Positions 19,034-28,803 are shown, counted from the stretch's first letter. The stretch is 64,000 bases of DNA from Streptomyces sp. JH14 (GCF_029428675.1 NZ_JAJNEL010000001.1:6324001-6388000); one strand, 5' to 3'. Translations and numbers: made by a program. The notes: generated by a model not told the origin, from the letters alone.

Positions 19034-19450
19034 ATGACTACCGCACGGGAAATCATGACCGAGGGCGCCGAATGTATCGGCGCGGAGGAACCGGTCCTCC
19101 TCGCGGCCCGGAAGATGACCGAGATGGGCGTCGGCGCCCTGCCGATCTGCGGCACCGAGGACAAGCTCAAGGGCGCCCCCACCGATCGTGACATTGTGAT
19201 CAAAGTCTTGGGAGCGGGCAAGGATCCCGCGTCGACCCACACGGGCGAGCTCGCCCAGGGCGAAGCCGTAACGATCGGCGCCGACGGCGACGCCACCGAG
19301 ATCATGCGCACCATGGCAGCCCACAAGGTCCGCCGCCTGCCGGTCATCGACGGCCACCGCCTGGTCGGCATGGTCGCCCAGGCCGACGTGGCCCGCGCCC
19401 TGCCCGATCCGCAGGTCGGCGACCTGCAGGAAGCACTGTCCACCGACTGA
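19034..19450 (+). CDS. CBS-domain pair protein (paralogue of the 7820 gene)
   Basis: 138 residues with two CBS motifs, closely matching the protein at 7820 (MTTARE/MTTARD start, GVGALPICG, TDRDIV.KVL, ELAQGEAVTIGAD, HKVRRLPV.DGH.LVGMVAQADVARALP). An alternative upstream start at 18998 adds 12 unmatched residues and is rejected. It lies directly after the hemerythrin gene, which suggests a shared stress or redox role. Confidence 0.88.
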   Translation: MTTAREIMTEGAECIGAEEPVLLAARKMTEMGVGALPICGTEDKLKGAPTDRDIVIKVLGAGKDPASTHTGELAQGEAVTIGADGDATEIMRTMAAHKVRRLPVIDGHRLVGMVAQADVARALPDPQVGDLQEALSTD

Positions 19451-20664
19451 ACAACAGCGCCCCAGCCACTCAACCGCTTGCGACAGCTCGCCCGCGCAGC
19501 GGGGGAGAGGCGATGGGGCGGTAAGGCCACTTCCGCCCCGGTGCGGCGGGCGTGCGTCGCGTTCCTCCGGGACGTGTACTCGCCGGTGGTCGTCCGATGG
19601 CAGTTGCTCACCCGCATGCAGGCCGATCTCCCGCTGCGCCCCCAGAAGATGGCCCTGAGGCGGCGGATGGGCGTGGATTTCGGTAGGGACGGATTATGCA
19701 GAGATTCGCTGTGGCGCTAGGGGGGCCGGCCGATGGTGGCTTGGCGTAGTGCTGGGCGAGCACCGGCCATGGTGTGTATTCATGGCGCGGGCGTTCCGGT
19801 CCAGCAACAGCCCCAGAAGCCGCTCTCCGAACCCCTCCGAACGGTCCACCATCTTCTTGCCAGGCCGCCGCTCACGATCCTCCACAGCTGGAGCCACCCC
19901 CTGTGCCTGGCCGGCCGCAATCGTTCACCTTCGTGAGGCATCGACCATCGCCCCAGAAATTCGCTCCCCCGATCATCGCCGCCGACAGCTGACTCACCGG
20001 CTGTGAGGGTTTCCGTGGCCGGTGAATCACTCCACCGGTGCAAATGGGGCCGGTAGCGGGCTGAGGCTGGCCAGTGAGGTTGCTGCAAGGCTGGCGCCCC
20101 GCCGTAGGTAAAGCGACTTCTTACGACTCATGACCACTCACCCTGCACCGATCGCTGCCGGCATCGAACCCCATCGAAGCAATGTCCCTCCCGGCATGGC
20201 ACGGCCGCTGGCAGCGGGCGCGGTGCCCCAGCCTGAGCCGGCGTCGGGCTGTCGCGCAGCCTTGGGAGCGATCGGTTGGGCCTGGCCTGTTGACCGTCAG
20301 CAGTGCCCGCAGCCGCATCACCCATGTCTCCTCGTCCGGTGGCCCTGTGCGTTCCCGCGCTGTCCCGAGTGGCGGGCGGGGAGTTGTGGGTGTACGAGGC
20401 GATCCGATCCGGCCGTCGGTGACCTCCTTGAAGCGCTGTTCGCAGGCTGACCATCCGGTCAGCAACAACGCACGCCGAGACGGTGTTCCGCGAGAGTCGG
20501 CGTGGGCAAGATCCACTTCTGGTCCTGTTCATCGGCTTTCACACCAACTTCTTCCATCGGCGGTCGCGTTGGTCGAGTGCGGTTCCCTCCCTCCGACCAC
20601 TGTCCACCTCGTCTCGGCAGAGAGGCGGGTGGCTGGGCTCGGAGAGGGGTACTGGCGCCGTCAG
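19451..20664. other. Long stretch without an intact gene (about 1.2 kb)
   Basis: No intact gene is recognisable. Near its end (about 20398-20450) lies a short CBS-gene tail, listed separately. The remainder shows overlapping open frames but no domain. This is probably eroded coding sequence. Confidence 0.5.
20398..20450 (+). pseudogene. Tail fragment of a third CBS-pair gene
   Basis: The frame ends DPAVGDLLEALFAG-stop, matching the tails of the two intact CBS proteins (GPAVGDLLDVLSSG and DPQVGDLQEALSTD). At DNA level, CCGGCCGTCGGTGACCTCCT is identical to the end of the 7820 gene. Upstream sequence no longer encodes CBS motifs. Confidence 0.6.
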
Positions 20665-21975
20665 TCAGGCTCCTTCGTCGTCAGCGGGGTGCTGGGCCCA
20701 TGCGGAGGCGATCGTCTCCGGAGCGGTGGAGGGGGGCAGGCCCGCGAGTGCCTGCAGCTGGCTGGGCCGGTAGGGAGTTGGGCCGTGCCACTCCACGAGC
20801 ATCACCGTGGCGTCGTCGTTGAGGCGGCCGCTGTGGTGTTCCAGGTGGTGTCCGATAAGCCGGCGCAGGGTCTCTGGGACGGGTAGGTCGTCGGCGTGGT
20901 GACGGACGAGGAAGTCGGTCAGGCCGTTGAGGCCGAATTCCTGTCCTTCTCGGTTGCGCTCTTCGATGATGCCGTCGGTGTAGAGCAGCAGGCGGTCTCT
21001 GGGTTCCAGCTGGTCGCGGCGTAGGGTGCCGGGCCGGTCCAGCCCGGTTCCCATGGGGGGAGCGGGCGGGCAGGACAGGTGCACGACGGTACGGTTGCCG
21101 CGGATGACGACCGGGGGGTGGTGACCGTAGTTCGTCCAGGTCAGCACGCCGGTGGCCAGGTGAAGGTCGGCCAAGATGCCCGTGGCGTAGCGGCTGCCCC
21201 CGAATTGCTCGGTCAGGATCTCACTGACGCCTTCCGCTGTCTGCAGAAGGTCAGCGCCCTGGCGGCGATGATTGCGAGCGGCCGCCAACGCGAGGTTCGC
21301 GGTCACTCCGGCGGCGATGTCGTGTCCCATGGCGTCGAAGACGGACAGATGCACGGTCTCCCCGGTCAGGGCGTAGTCGAAGGCATCCCCGCTGACTTGA
21401 TAGGCCGGTTCCATAATTGCGCTGATCAAGACACGGTCGGTGGCGAACGTCCGCGGCGGCATCAGCTGCCATTCCATCTCTGCCGCTACTTCCATCCTCC
21501 GGCGGCGGACCAACCGGGCGTACGAGTCGCTCGTGTCACGCTTGCTCACCACAAGGAGGGCAACCAATCCGGCGAGCTTGTTCAGATCCTCATCCGCCTC
21601 GACCTGTGCGCCTGGCACGCCGACCCGGAGCACACCCAGACGCTCGGTACCGTCCAGCAGCGGGACCCACCAGTGGCCCTTCGCAGAAGCCGAGGCCGGA
21701 AAAGCCTTCCCCAGTTGGAAGGCCCGCCCCGCCACGGCCCCTTCCACGGACAACTCAGCCGGCACATCGGCGTCATCGGGGCCGGCATCAACGTTGCCTG
21801 CCAGCAGGTACAGCCGATCCTGTTGCAGATCGGCCAGATAGATCAGCACTTGAGGCCAGCCCACCGGGGCGGCGTGTGATGCCACCGTGCCAGGCAGCTG
21901 CTCCAAGGTCATCAGATGACTCGCAGCGATCAGCTCCGCCAGAACCCGTGCACGCGCCGCTTCCGCGCTGTTCAT
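20665..21975 (-). CDS. GAF-like plus PP2C/SpoIIE-family protein phosphatase
   Basis: 436 residues. The N-terminal 150 form a GAF-like sensor region (VGWPQVLIYLADLQQDRLYL ... LLDGTERLGVLRVGV). The C-terminal half is a SpoIIE/RsbU-type phosphatase: YQVSGDAFDYAL and VFDAMGHDIAAGVTANLAL give the metal-binding Asp residues, followed by YGHHPPVV, LLLYTDGIIEERN and NDDATVMLVEW. These enzymes dephosphorylate anti-sigma antagonists and release stress sigma factors. AAAGGTG lies about 7 nt before the ATG. No anti-sigma partner is encoded next to it. Confidence 0.92.
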   Translation of the reverse strand: MNSAEAARARVLAELIAASHLMTLEQLPGTVASHAAPVGWPQVLIYLADLQQDRLYLLAGNVDAGPDDADVPAELSVEGAVAGRAFQLGKAFPASASAKGHWWVPLLDGTERLGVLRVGVPGAQVEADEDLNKLAGLVALLVVSKRDTSDSYARLVRRRRMEVAAEMEWQLMPPRTFATDRVLISAIMEPAYQVSGDAFDYALTGETVHLSVFDAMGHDIAAGVTANLALAAARNHRRQGADLLQTAEGVSEILTEQFGGSRYATGILADLHLATGVLTWTNYGHHPPVVIRGNRTVVHLSCPPAPPMGTGLDRPGTLRRDQLEPRDRLLLYTDGIIEERNREGQEFGLNGLTDFLVRHHADDLPVPETLRRLIGHHLEHHSGRLNDDATVMLVEWHGPTPYRPSQLQALAGLPPSTAPETIASAWAQHPADDEGA

Positions 21976-22244
21976 CGACGAACACCTTTCTCAACGGCCG
22001 AGGCGCCGCGATACTGACGGCACCACCAGCTCCTTTCCGGCTTCGGGCCCCGCGTTCTACCGCGCAGAACCGATCCCTCTCCGATCGCCGGAGTACGCCC
22101 TTGTCACGCCCTTGTCTGGGACGGTGTCCGTCAGTACGACTCTTTGCTTTCTGGAAGACGCCTATCGGTCGAGGCGGCGGTGGAGGCGCGTGGCGTATCG
22201 GGGCGGGGCGCGGTCAGGATGTCCACATCTTCCCTGCAGGGCGG

Positions 22245-23132
22245 TCAGGGGAGCGGTGTACCGCCGGTGGCATTCATGATCTCCCCGGTGATGTAACTCG
22301 CGGACGCAGAGGCCAGGAAGACGTAGCAGGGTGCCATTTCCGCTGGTTGCGCAGCCCTGCCGAGCGGGCTTTGTTTCCCGAATTCCTTGGTGTCGGGCAT
22401 GGTGGCGGGAATGAGGGGGGTCCACACGGGGCCCGGGGCCACGGCGTTGACACGAATGCCCTCGGATGCCAGCATTTGAGCGAGACCCTGGGTGAAGGTG
22501 ACGATCGCACCCTTTGTCATGGCGTAGTCGAGCAGGTGTGGGCTGGGTTTGTACGCCTGGACCGAGGTCGTGTTGATGATCGAACCGCCTGCCGGAATGT
22601 GGGGCAGGGACATTTTGCAGAGCCAGAACATCCCGTACAGGTTGGTGCGTACGACGCGATCGAATTGCTCGGTAGAGATGGCCGTGATCCCGTCCGGCTG
22701 GGACATCTGGTAAGCGGCGTTGTTGACCAGGATGTCGATATGTCCGAACTCCGAAACCGCCTTTTCGACCAGGGCGCGGCACTGTTTCTCGTCCCGGATG
22801 TCGCAGGTCACGGTCACGGCCCGTCGCCCCGCCTCTTCGACCAGTCGGGCGGTCTCGCGGGCCTCCCCTTCCTCGGAGGTCAAGTGGGTGAACAGCACAT
22901 CGGCGCCTTCCCTGGCATAGGCCAGAGCAACGGCGCGGCCGATACCGGAGTCGCCTCCGGTGACGACCGCCTTGCGATCCGACAGGAGGCCGCTACCCCT
23001 GTACGAGTCCTCGCCGTGGTCGGGCGGCGGATCCATCGGAGCGGTCGAGCCGGGATGCTCCTGGTCCTGCTGGGGAAAGTCAGGTTGCGGGTACCTGCTG
23101 GTCGGATCCTGGGGGCGTTCGGACTCACTCAT
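22245..23132 (-). CDS. SDR oxidoreductase of the general-stress-protein-39 type
   Basis: 295 residues. A roughly 45-residue Pro/Gln/Asp-rich extension is followed by the Rossmann motif VVTGGDSGIGRAVALAYARE, NNAAYQ, the catalytic Ser in NTTSVQAYKPS and YAMTKGA. The extension and the GGDSGIGRA variant are typical of stress-induced SDRs related to Bacillus YdaD/YhdF-type proteins. It ends with a short GGTPLP tail. It lies beside the phosphatase gene on the same strand with a 269-bp gap. Substrate unknown. Confidence 0.9.
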   Translation of the reverse strand: MSESERPQDPTSRYPQPDFPQQDQEHPGSTAPMDPPPDHGEDSYRGSGLLSDRKAVVTGGDSGIGRAVALAYAREGADVLFTHLTSEEGEARETARLVEEAGRRAVTVTCDIRDEKQCRALVEKAVSEFGHIDILVNNAAYQMSQPDGITAISTEQFDRVVRTNLYGMFWLCKMSLPHIPAGGSIINTTSVQAYKPSPHLLDYAMTKGAIVTFTQGLAQMLASEGIRVNAVAPGPVWTPLIPATMPDTKEFGKQSPLGRAAQPAEMAPCYVFLASASASYITGEIMNATGGTPLP

Positions 23133-23422
23133 GGCTTCTCCGTGTTCCTTGTCGCTGGCCCGTCACAGGAGACTGCGTGACCACGCTTCCTTGGGCCGAG
23201 GAAAGCGGCAGTCACCTTCACGTAGCTGTGACTCTGTGGTTCAGCGCTCGGACTGGTGACTCGTGGGAGATCCGGCAGGCGATCAGCGGTGCTGGCCACG
23301 TCATGCTCGCCGATAAACATTTCGTCGCGAGAGCGTGGCGGGGCAATCCTGCTCGCCTCTCACTCAGGCTGCTGCCCCGGATGTCGTTACGCATCCCGTA
23401 CCGTCACTCCTGGTCACGCTAA

Positions 23423-25028
23423 CTTGATCTTTAACCTGTGCGGCGTGGACGTGGGATTGTTGACCCCTTCGTCCGTCGTTTTGCGGGGCCCGGTTTGCCG
23501 ACTGTGTGCACGTCATAGCGTGGAGTGGGCCGGGTGTTCTTGCGGCCGGGTGGCCGGCCTGGGCCGGGGCGGGAGGATTTCGGTGCTCCGGCAGGACAGG
23601 CCGCCTTGGGGCGGAGGTGCCGGAAATCGCGGCGGACGCGGGCGGGAGTGAGCCTGTCGGGCGGGCTCGGTTTCTCCCATGGCCGTCGGAGGTCGGCCGC
23701 CAGTGGGCGGGCGAGCCGGAGTTGGGTGAATACGGCGAGGATCAGCCAGGTCCAGCGGTCGGCGGCTTCGGGGGTGCGGATCTTCGGGCAGGTCCAGCCC
23801 AGGGTCTGCTTGAACAGTCGGAAGGTGTGCTCGATGTCGAAGCGCCGCAGGAACGCCTGCCAGAGCAGATCGACTTCCGTCTCGGTGGCGTCGAGACCTG
23901 ACCACCACAGCCAGACCGGCTTCGGTGTCGCGCCGCTGGGCAGGTGCTCGACCTGCAGGCGGATTACGGTGCCTTCGATCACCGGCAGGGCGCCCAGTTG
24001 GGCAGTCCAGGCGGATCGGTGGGTCAGTCTCGGGTGGAGCCGGTCCCAGGCCCGTGCGGTGGCGGTGCCGTATAGACGGGTCTCGGTCAGCGTCTGCGCG
24101 TCGGGGGTGTCCCAGGTGGTCGGGTCGCCGAAGACGAACTCGCCGCCGTGGCGGGGTGGGCGGCCCCGGGTTCCGGGCTCGCGGGGCGTGACTGTGCGGC
24201 GCAGGACACGGTCCGAGCGCATCCGGCCCAGCACCTGCACCGGCAGATCCTTCAGCAGGAAGGCCAGCCGGGGCACGTCATATCCGGCGTCCACCACGAT
24301 CAGAACGTCCGGATCGCCGTCTTTCCACTGCCCGGCTGCCATCAGCCGCTCGACGAGTTCACGCATCTGCCCGGACGTGACGGTTGCAGCATCATCTCCC
24401 GGGGCCAGACGCAGTGCGTCAAGCGGCGCCGTCCAGGAACTGCGGCCCGTTTCCAGCGCGCAGATCACCGAGTACGGCCAGCCGGGAACAGGAATGTGCT
24501 GATCCTTGCCCCGCCCGTAGGTATGGCACAGGATCCGCTGCGGTGAGGTGTGCGCGCTGGGCCGCAGCCAGCAGGTGATGTCGGCGGCCAGGACCAGCCG
24601 GCCGTCCGCCGCCCGCGGCAGAGGCACCGCAGCCAGGGCCCGCCGCAGCCTGCTGACATCGACCTCGCCTGCGGCCAGGGCGTCGTAGAGCCCACCGTGC
24701 CCGCGACGGTGTTCGCCCACCAGCGACAGTTCCACCAGCGACCGGACCGGGCCATCCGCACACAACACGGCATCGGCCAGCTCGAACAACGCATCCGCAC
24801 GCCGGGGCAGACAGGAGTAGAACTCACCCCGGAAGCGTGACAGTTCCGCAAACGGATCCTGCCGGACAACATGATGCGACAGACTCATCCCCACGGCCTT
24901 CGTGCTGAGCGTTGTGTGTTCCTTGGTCGGATCACATGCTCAGCCGAAGGCCGCCCGTACGTACGCCAGTTACCGATCCGAGTGATCAAGTACGAACCGT
25001 CGTTCGGACCCCAAGGTTAAAGATCAAG
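23423..25028 (-). mobile_element. IS701-like insertion sequence (about 1.6 kb)
   Basis: Terminal inverted repeats begin CTTGATCTTTAACCT (15 bp perfect). The 4-bp CTAA occurs directly outside both ends (23419-23422, 25029-25032), fitting the YTAR target duplication of IS701-family elements. It inserted exactly at the CTAA that begins MITE copy 2. One intact transposase gene fills it, so the insertion is probably recent. Confidence 0.88.
23431..24888 (-). CDS. IS701-like DDE transposase
   Basis: About 485 residues starting MSLSHHVVRQDPFAELSRFR, the beginning shared by a large Streptomyces transposase family. VLAADITCWLRP holds the first catalytic Asp, LIVVDAGYDVPRLAFLL the second, and FDIEHTFRLFKQTLGWTCPK carries the Glu in the Y/F-x-I-E-x-x-F box. 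The basic C-terminus (PAKRRTKGSTIPRPRRTG) is intact. ATG 24888 is preferred over the GTG two codons upstream. Confidence 0.9.
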   Translation of the reverse strand: MSLSHHVVRQDPFAELSRFRGEFYSCLPRRADALFELADAVLCADGPVRSLVELSLVGEHRRGHGGLYDALAAGEVDVSRLRRALAAVPLPRAADGRLVLAADITCWLRPSAHTSPQRILCHTYGRGKDQHIPVPGWPYSVICALETGRSSWTAPLDALRLAPGDDAATVTSGQMRELVERLMAAGQWKDGDPDVLIVVDAGYDVPRLAFLLKDLPVQVLGRMRSDRVLRRTVTPREPGTRGRPPRHGGEFVFGDPTTWDTPDAQTLTETRLYGTATARAWDRLHPRLTHRSAWTAQLGALPVIEGTVIRLQVEHLPSGATPKPVWLWWSGLDATETEVDLLWQAFLRRFDIEHTFRLFKQTLGWTCPKIRTPEAADRWTWLILAVFTQLRLARPLAADLRRPWEKPSPPDRLTPARVRRDFRHLRPKAACPAGAPKSSRPGPGRPPGRKNTRPTPRYDVHTVGKPGPAKRRTKGSTIPRPRRTG

Positions 25029-25030
25029 CT

Positions 25031-25194
25031 AAGGGCTGTCCCGTAATCCCTGGTGGATCAGCGCGCGGCGTCAGATGTGGTGCATCGCAAGGCGGAGGAG
25101 CGTCCTCACACTGGGCGTATTCGGGCGTTCCGACAACGCAGCGAGGTGCCACAGCTGTCGCCGTGCGCCCGCCAGGGATTACGGGACAGCCCTT
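25031..25194 (-). mobile_element. MITE-like element, copy 2 (164 bp)
   Basis: Inverted copy of 14291-14454: same length, same 23-bp terminal repeats, about 96 percent identical. Its left end is joined directly to the IS701-like element. The right flank (TG) does not complete a TA duplication, so this copy may have lost its original flank or been rearranged. Confidence 0.85.
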
Positions 25195-25370
25195 GGTTCT
25201 GTGCGGTACCCGGCTGGACTCTCGAAAAGGCCATTGCGTTCCGGGCGGGGGGCACGCACATTCTGGGCCTGGCCCATTCCGCTGTTCTTCCTTGGCGGAA
25301 GCTGGCACTTTCGCAGACGGAGGCCGCAGGGGTGGGCGCGGTCGGCCGCGCCCACCCGTGCCGTGCGTGG

Positions 25371-25865
25371 TCATCCCCGGCGCCCAGTGATTCGGGCCAC
25401 GGCGACCGCAGCAACGGCCGTCGCAACAGCCGCGGCACCGACCACCGTGTGATGACGCGAGGCGCACGCCTGCGGGCTGCGCTCGTGCGCCTGTGCATCG
25501 AAACGGCCATGCGCGCCGGAGTCGTGGCCCTCCGGGCCGTTGTCCGCGGGTGCCCAGAGATTGACCGGGGTACTGGGATCGCGCTCTTCGGTGGACTGCT
25601 GGGAATCGAAACCCGTCCTCGCCAGGTAGCGGTCGAGCAGACCGGGGGCCACCGCGTTGGCCATCAGTGTCGCGGCCGTGCTCGACCCCACCCAGTACTC
25701 CCGGCGCCGCGGGTGGTCCGCAGCGTGCACGATGGCGCGGGCGGCCACCTTCGGTTGGTAGATCGGCGCGACGGGCCTGGCGCGTCGCGGGAGCCGGTCG
25801 AGGACCCAGTCGAACTGCGGTGTGTTGACGGCCGGCAGCTGCACCATGGTGGTCCGCACCTTGGA
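25371..25865 (-). pseudogene. C-terminal fragment of an SDR oxidoreductase
   Basis: From about 25865 leftwards the frame reads SKVRTTMVQLPAVNTPQFDW, then YQPKVAARAIVHAADHPRRR, EYWVGSSTAATLMANAV and a hydrophobic tail. This matches the C-terminal third of long SDR proteins of Streptomyces. The Rossmann fold and catalytic YxxxK are absent; upstream the frame enters unrelated sequence that adjoins the permease fragment. An IS and MITE lie just to the left. Confidence 0.65.
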
Positions 25866-26036
25866 CCCGGAGGACGGATGGGCGGTGGACGCGGTGCAGT
25901 CAGCCGCGTACACCCTGCCCACCGACGCGCCCGAAGGAGACGGCACCTTGGCGTGGGATACAACCACGCTCGTCCTGGTGAAAGTCCGCTCGGGCACCAC
26001 CACCGGCAGCGGCTGGACCTACGGCGATCCCGCCAC

Positions 26037-26287
26037 GGCCAGATCTCGGGTATTTCGTGGCGACTTCGGTGTATGAGGCAGCCCTCAGGAGCGACAGCAG
26101 CAGGGCGAGGAGCAGTGGCACCTGCGCCGCCCGATTCCGCGACCTGGCCGACGAGAACGTAGACGCCGACGCCCAGCACGTTGCCGAGGATGAAGAAGTG
26201 GAGCAGATGTGCGTCGTCAGCGCCTTCTTCAGCGCGGGCCTCGCCCTGGGGAGCGCCGCCAGGCGCCGGTGCGAATGGAGTGTTCAC
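26037..26287 (-). pseudogene. N-terminal fragment of an APC-type amino-acid permease
   Basis: An ATG at 26287 opens a frame with HLLHFFILGNVLGVGVYVLV (first membrane helix of APC permeases). The next helix, PLLLALLLSLLRAASYTEVA followed by TKYPRSG, is in another frame (about 26121-26037). At least two small indels separate the segments, and the remaining ten or so helices are missing. The fragment runs into the SDR tail on the same strand. Confidence 0.6.
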
Positions 26288-26354
26288 CGCTGTCGCCTAC
26301 CGCTGTGACCTGGCCGCAGACGGGACGAGCGCCCGGTTGACGAGGGACGGGCCA

Positions 26355-27971
26355 TCAGCGCTGCCCTTTGCGGTCGCGGTGGGTCAGTCGGCTCTGGATG
26401 TGGGAAAGGGCGCCGGTGCGCTGCCGGTGCAGAGCTGCCCGGGCGGCATTGGCTCCGGGGGCGCCATGAACTCCCCCACCCGGGTGCGCGGAGGCCGAAG
26501 CGAGGTAGAGCCCCCGGACAGGAGTTTCCGGGCGCCCGGTACCAGGCGTGGGACGGAAGACCAGCTGCTGGTACATGGCCGTGGTGCCACCGTTGATGGC
26601 TCCTCCGTGGAGGTTGGCGTCCATGCTCTCCAGCGTGGGCGGGGCAAGGATGCGCCGGGCTCTGATGAGTTCGCGGAAACCGGGGGCATAGCGCTCGACC
26701 TGTGCCTCGACACGGTCCGCCATCGCCTCCTGCTCCCAGGTCTCCCAGGAGCCGGTCAGCCCGTCGTCGCCGGCGTCGCCCCGCACCCGGTGCGGTACGT
26801 GCGTGTAGGCCCAGGCGGACTCGGTGCCCTGGGGCGAGCGGCTGGGGTCGGCGGTGGTCATCTGGCCGAAGAGAGCGAAGGGCTCATCGGGGACGCGGCC
26901 CATGGCGATCTGCGCGGCAAATCGGGTGAGGCCGTCCACGCCCTCTGCGAGGTGGACGGTTCCTGCTTGCGCGGCCTCCGGGCAGGTCCAGGGGACCTGT
27001 CCGTTCAGTGCCCAGTCGACTTTGAACGTGGCGAAGTCCCACTTGAAGTGCTTTAGGTCGGCGAGCAGCCGTCCGGGGAGGTGCCGTTCGGCCACCAGGG
27101 AACCGTAGAGAGCAGGCGCAGACACATCGGCCAGGACCGCCCTGCGGGCAGCTACCGCCTCGCCGCCTGCGGTGCGGACGCCGACGGCCCGTCCGCCGCG
27201 GACGACGACCTCGGTGACCTGGTCCCCGCAGCGGATCTTACCGCCGCGTCGCACCAGGCGGCGGACGAGAGCGGCGGTGAGTGCCCCGGCGCCGCCGGTG
27301 GGAACGGGGAAGCCGTAGGTCTGGCCGAGCATGGACATGAGCCAGCCGAAGCCGCCGCTGCCTGCCGCCTCCGGTTCGAGGTCCGCATGCAGGGCGTTGC
27401 CCGCGAGCAGGAGCCTGCCGCCCTCGCCGCGGAACTCTTCCTCGCCCAGACGCCGCACCGGCAGCACCATCGTTCGGGCCAGTCGCAGGCCGCCTGCCGC
27501 ACGCAGCCGCAGCGCCAGCCGGACCCCGGCGCGGACCGGGGGGAACGGCGTGAACAGGGCGTCGAGGAGGTCGGACCGCAGCGTCTCCCAGACCTCTCGC
27601 AGCTCCTTCCACGCAGCCCCGTCTCCAGGTGCGAACGCCTCCAGGTTTGCTGCCGTCTCCTCCAGGTCTCGGCTGAGGACCGCACAGCGACCGTCTCGCA
27701 ACGGGTGGGCGAGTACCTTCGGGGCGTGACTCCAGGCCAGCCCCTCATGCTCCAGATTCAGGCCGGCCAGGACCGGGGAAGCCGCGGCCAGGGGATAGAA
27801 GGCGCTGAAAAGGTCGCTGGTGAATTCAGGGTCGACCCCCCGATCGTGCCGGACCGCTCCTCCGGGCTCGTCCTGGGCCTCCAGGACCTCCACGCTCCAG
27901 CCCGCGTCGGCCAGGAGATTTGCCGCGACCAGCCCATTGGGGCCCGCCCCGATCACTACAGCGTCCGGCAT
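26355..27971 (-). CDS. Phytoene-desaturase-like NAD(P)/FAD-dependent oxidoreductase
   Basis: 538 residues. The N-terminal dinucleotide motif is AVVIGAGPNGLVAANLLADA followed by EAQDEPGGAV; the C-terminal flavin contact is GLYLASASAHPGGGVHGAPG. Between them lie the substrate-domain segments typical of CrtI-like proteins. Substrate unknown; no carotenoid genes are nearby. ATG 27971 follows GGGAG; the open frame farther upstream is rejected because the Rossmann motif sits at this start. A SRPBCC gene ends 68 bp upstream on the same strand, so they probably share a transcript. A paralogue is at 50380. Confidence 0.9.
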   Translation of the reverse strand: MPDAVVIGAGPNGLVAANLLADAGWSVEVLEAQDEPGGAVRHDRGVDPEFTSDLFSAFYPLAAASPVLAGLNLEHEGLAWSHAPKVLAHPLRDGRCAVLSRDLEETAANLEAFAPGDGAAWKELREVWETLRSDLLDALFTPFPPVRAGVRLALRLRAAGGLRLARTMVLPVRRLGEEEFRGEGGRLLLAGNALHADLEPEAAGSGGFGWLMSMLGQTYGFPVPTGGAGALTAALVRRLVRRGGKIRCGDQVTEVVVRGGRAVGVRTAGGEAVAARRAVLADVSAPALYGSLVAERHLPGRLLADLKHFKWDFATFKVDWALNGQVPWTCPEAAQAGTVHLAEGVDGLTRFAAQIAMGRVPDEPFALFGQMTTADPSRSPQGTESAWAYTHVPHRVRGDAGDDGLTGSWETWEQEAMADRVEAQVERYAPGFRELIRARRILAPPTLESMDANLHGGAINGGTTAMYQQLVFRPTPGTGRPETPVRGLYLASASAHPGGGVHGAPGANAARAALHRQRTGALSHIQSRLTHRDRKGQR

Positions 27972-28039
27972 CAGTTGCTCCCGGCTCGGTGGGTGCTGCC
28001 GCGCCCGGTGGCTCGGCTGTCTCCAGGTCTCGGGCCGAT

Positions 28040-28519
28040 TCAGACCCTGCGTGGTCGCGGCTGCTCGGAGGTGATGCGGGCCGGGCTTTCGGTCCCCTCG
28101 CACAGCCGGGCGAGACGGCCGAGCATTACGCGGTGCCGCATTTGCTGCGCCGCGTCCAGGAGCCCGTTGTGCAGGGCGCCCCCCGCCCCGCGCAACGGGT
28201 GCTCGTCGAAGATGAGCAGTGTGTGCTCGCCCCAGGGCCGCAGTTCCATCGCGATCCTTGCGGTCCCAAGCGGCCCGCTGTCCGCCTCCAGTTCGAGGAC
28301 GGCGGTCGGCTCGCTGCGGCGCACGACGGTCCGGTTGTGCAGAGTCAGCGGCCCGAGCTTGATTTCGTAGCGAAGAGCCGCCCCCAGCTCGGGCCACCGT
28401 CCTTCGTCCAGCTCGACCTGTGAGGTGCCGACTACCCAGTCCCCGTACTGCTCGGCGTCGGACAGGACCCTCCAGACGTCCCCGGGGGCCTTCCTGATCA
28501 ACCGGTGCCGTACGGCCAT
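28040..28519 (-). CDS. SRPBCC (START-like) family protein
   Basis: 159 residues beginning MAVRHRLIRKAPGDVWRVLS, the N-terminal strand-helix of polyketide-cyclase/START-like ligand-binding proteins, and continuing with DWVVGTSQVELDEG and LGPLTLHNRTVVRRSEP. The fold forms a hydrophobic cavity; the ligand is unknown. GGAGG lies 6 nt upstream of the ATG. The C-terminus is a helix followed by a short basic tail (QPRPRRV). It probably supplies or binds a lipophilic substrate for the oxidoreductase encoded downstream. Confidence 0.82.
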   Translation of the reverse strand: MAVRHRLIRKAPGDVWRVLSDAEQYGDWVVGTSQVELDEGRWPELGAALRYEIKLGPLTLHNRTVVRRSEPTAVLELEADSGPLGTARIAMELRPWGEHTLLIFDEHPLRGAGGALHNGLLDAAQQMRHRVMLGRLARLCEGTESPARITSEQPRPRRV

Positions 28520-28803
28520 GGGAACCTCCACCGTTCGAAGTGTCGCGTCCCTTGCTGCGGATTCCCACGCTAGGCCCGGGTACACACTCCCGCGCGGGGA
28601 CGGCGATCATCCCGGCGTCGCCGGTTGGCTGCTGGCGCGCCGCCCGCCGCAGCCTGGGGCATCCCGGGTACGGACGCCGACCTGCCCGCTGTGTTGAGAT
28701 GCCATGTCCGTTGCACGTGCCGTTGTCGGGGGACGCGTGTTCATTTCTCATCCGGGGCCGGGCCCGTCCGGCTCCGAGCAACCCGGCCGGCAACGTGCTT
28801 CAT

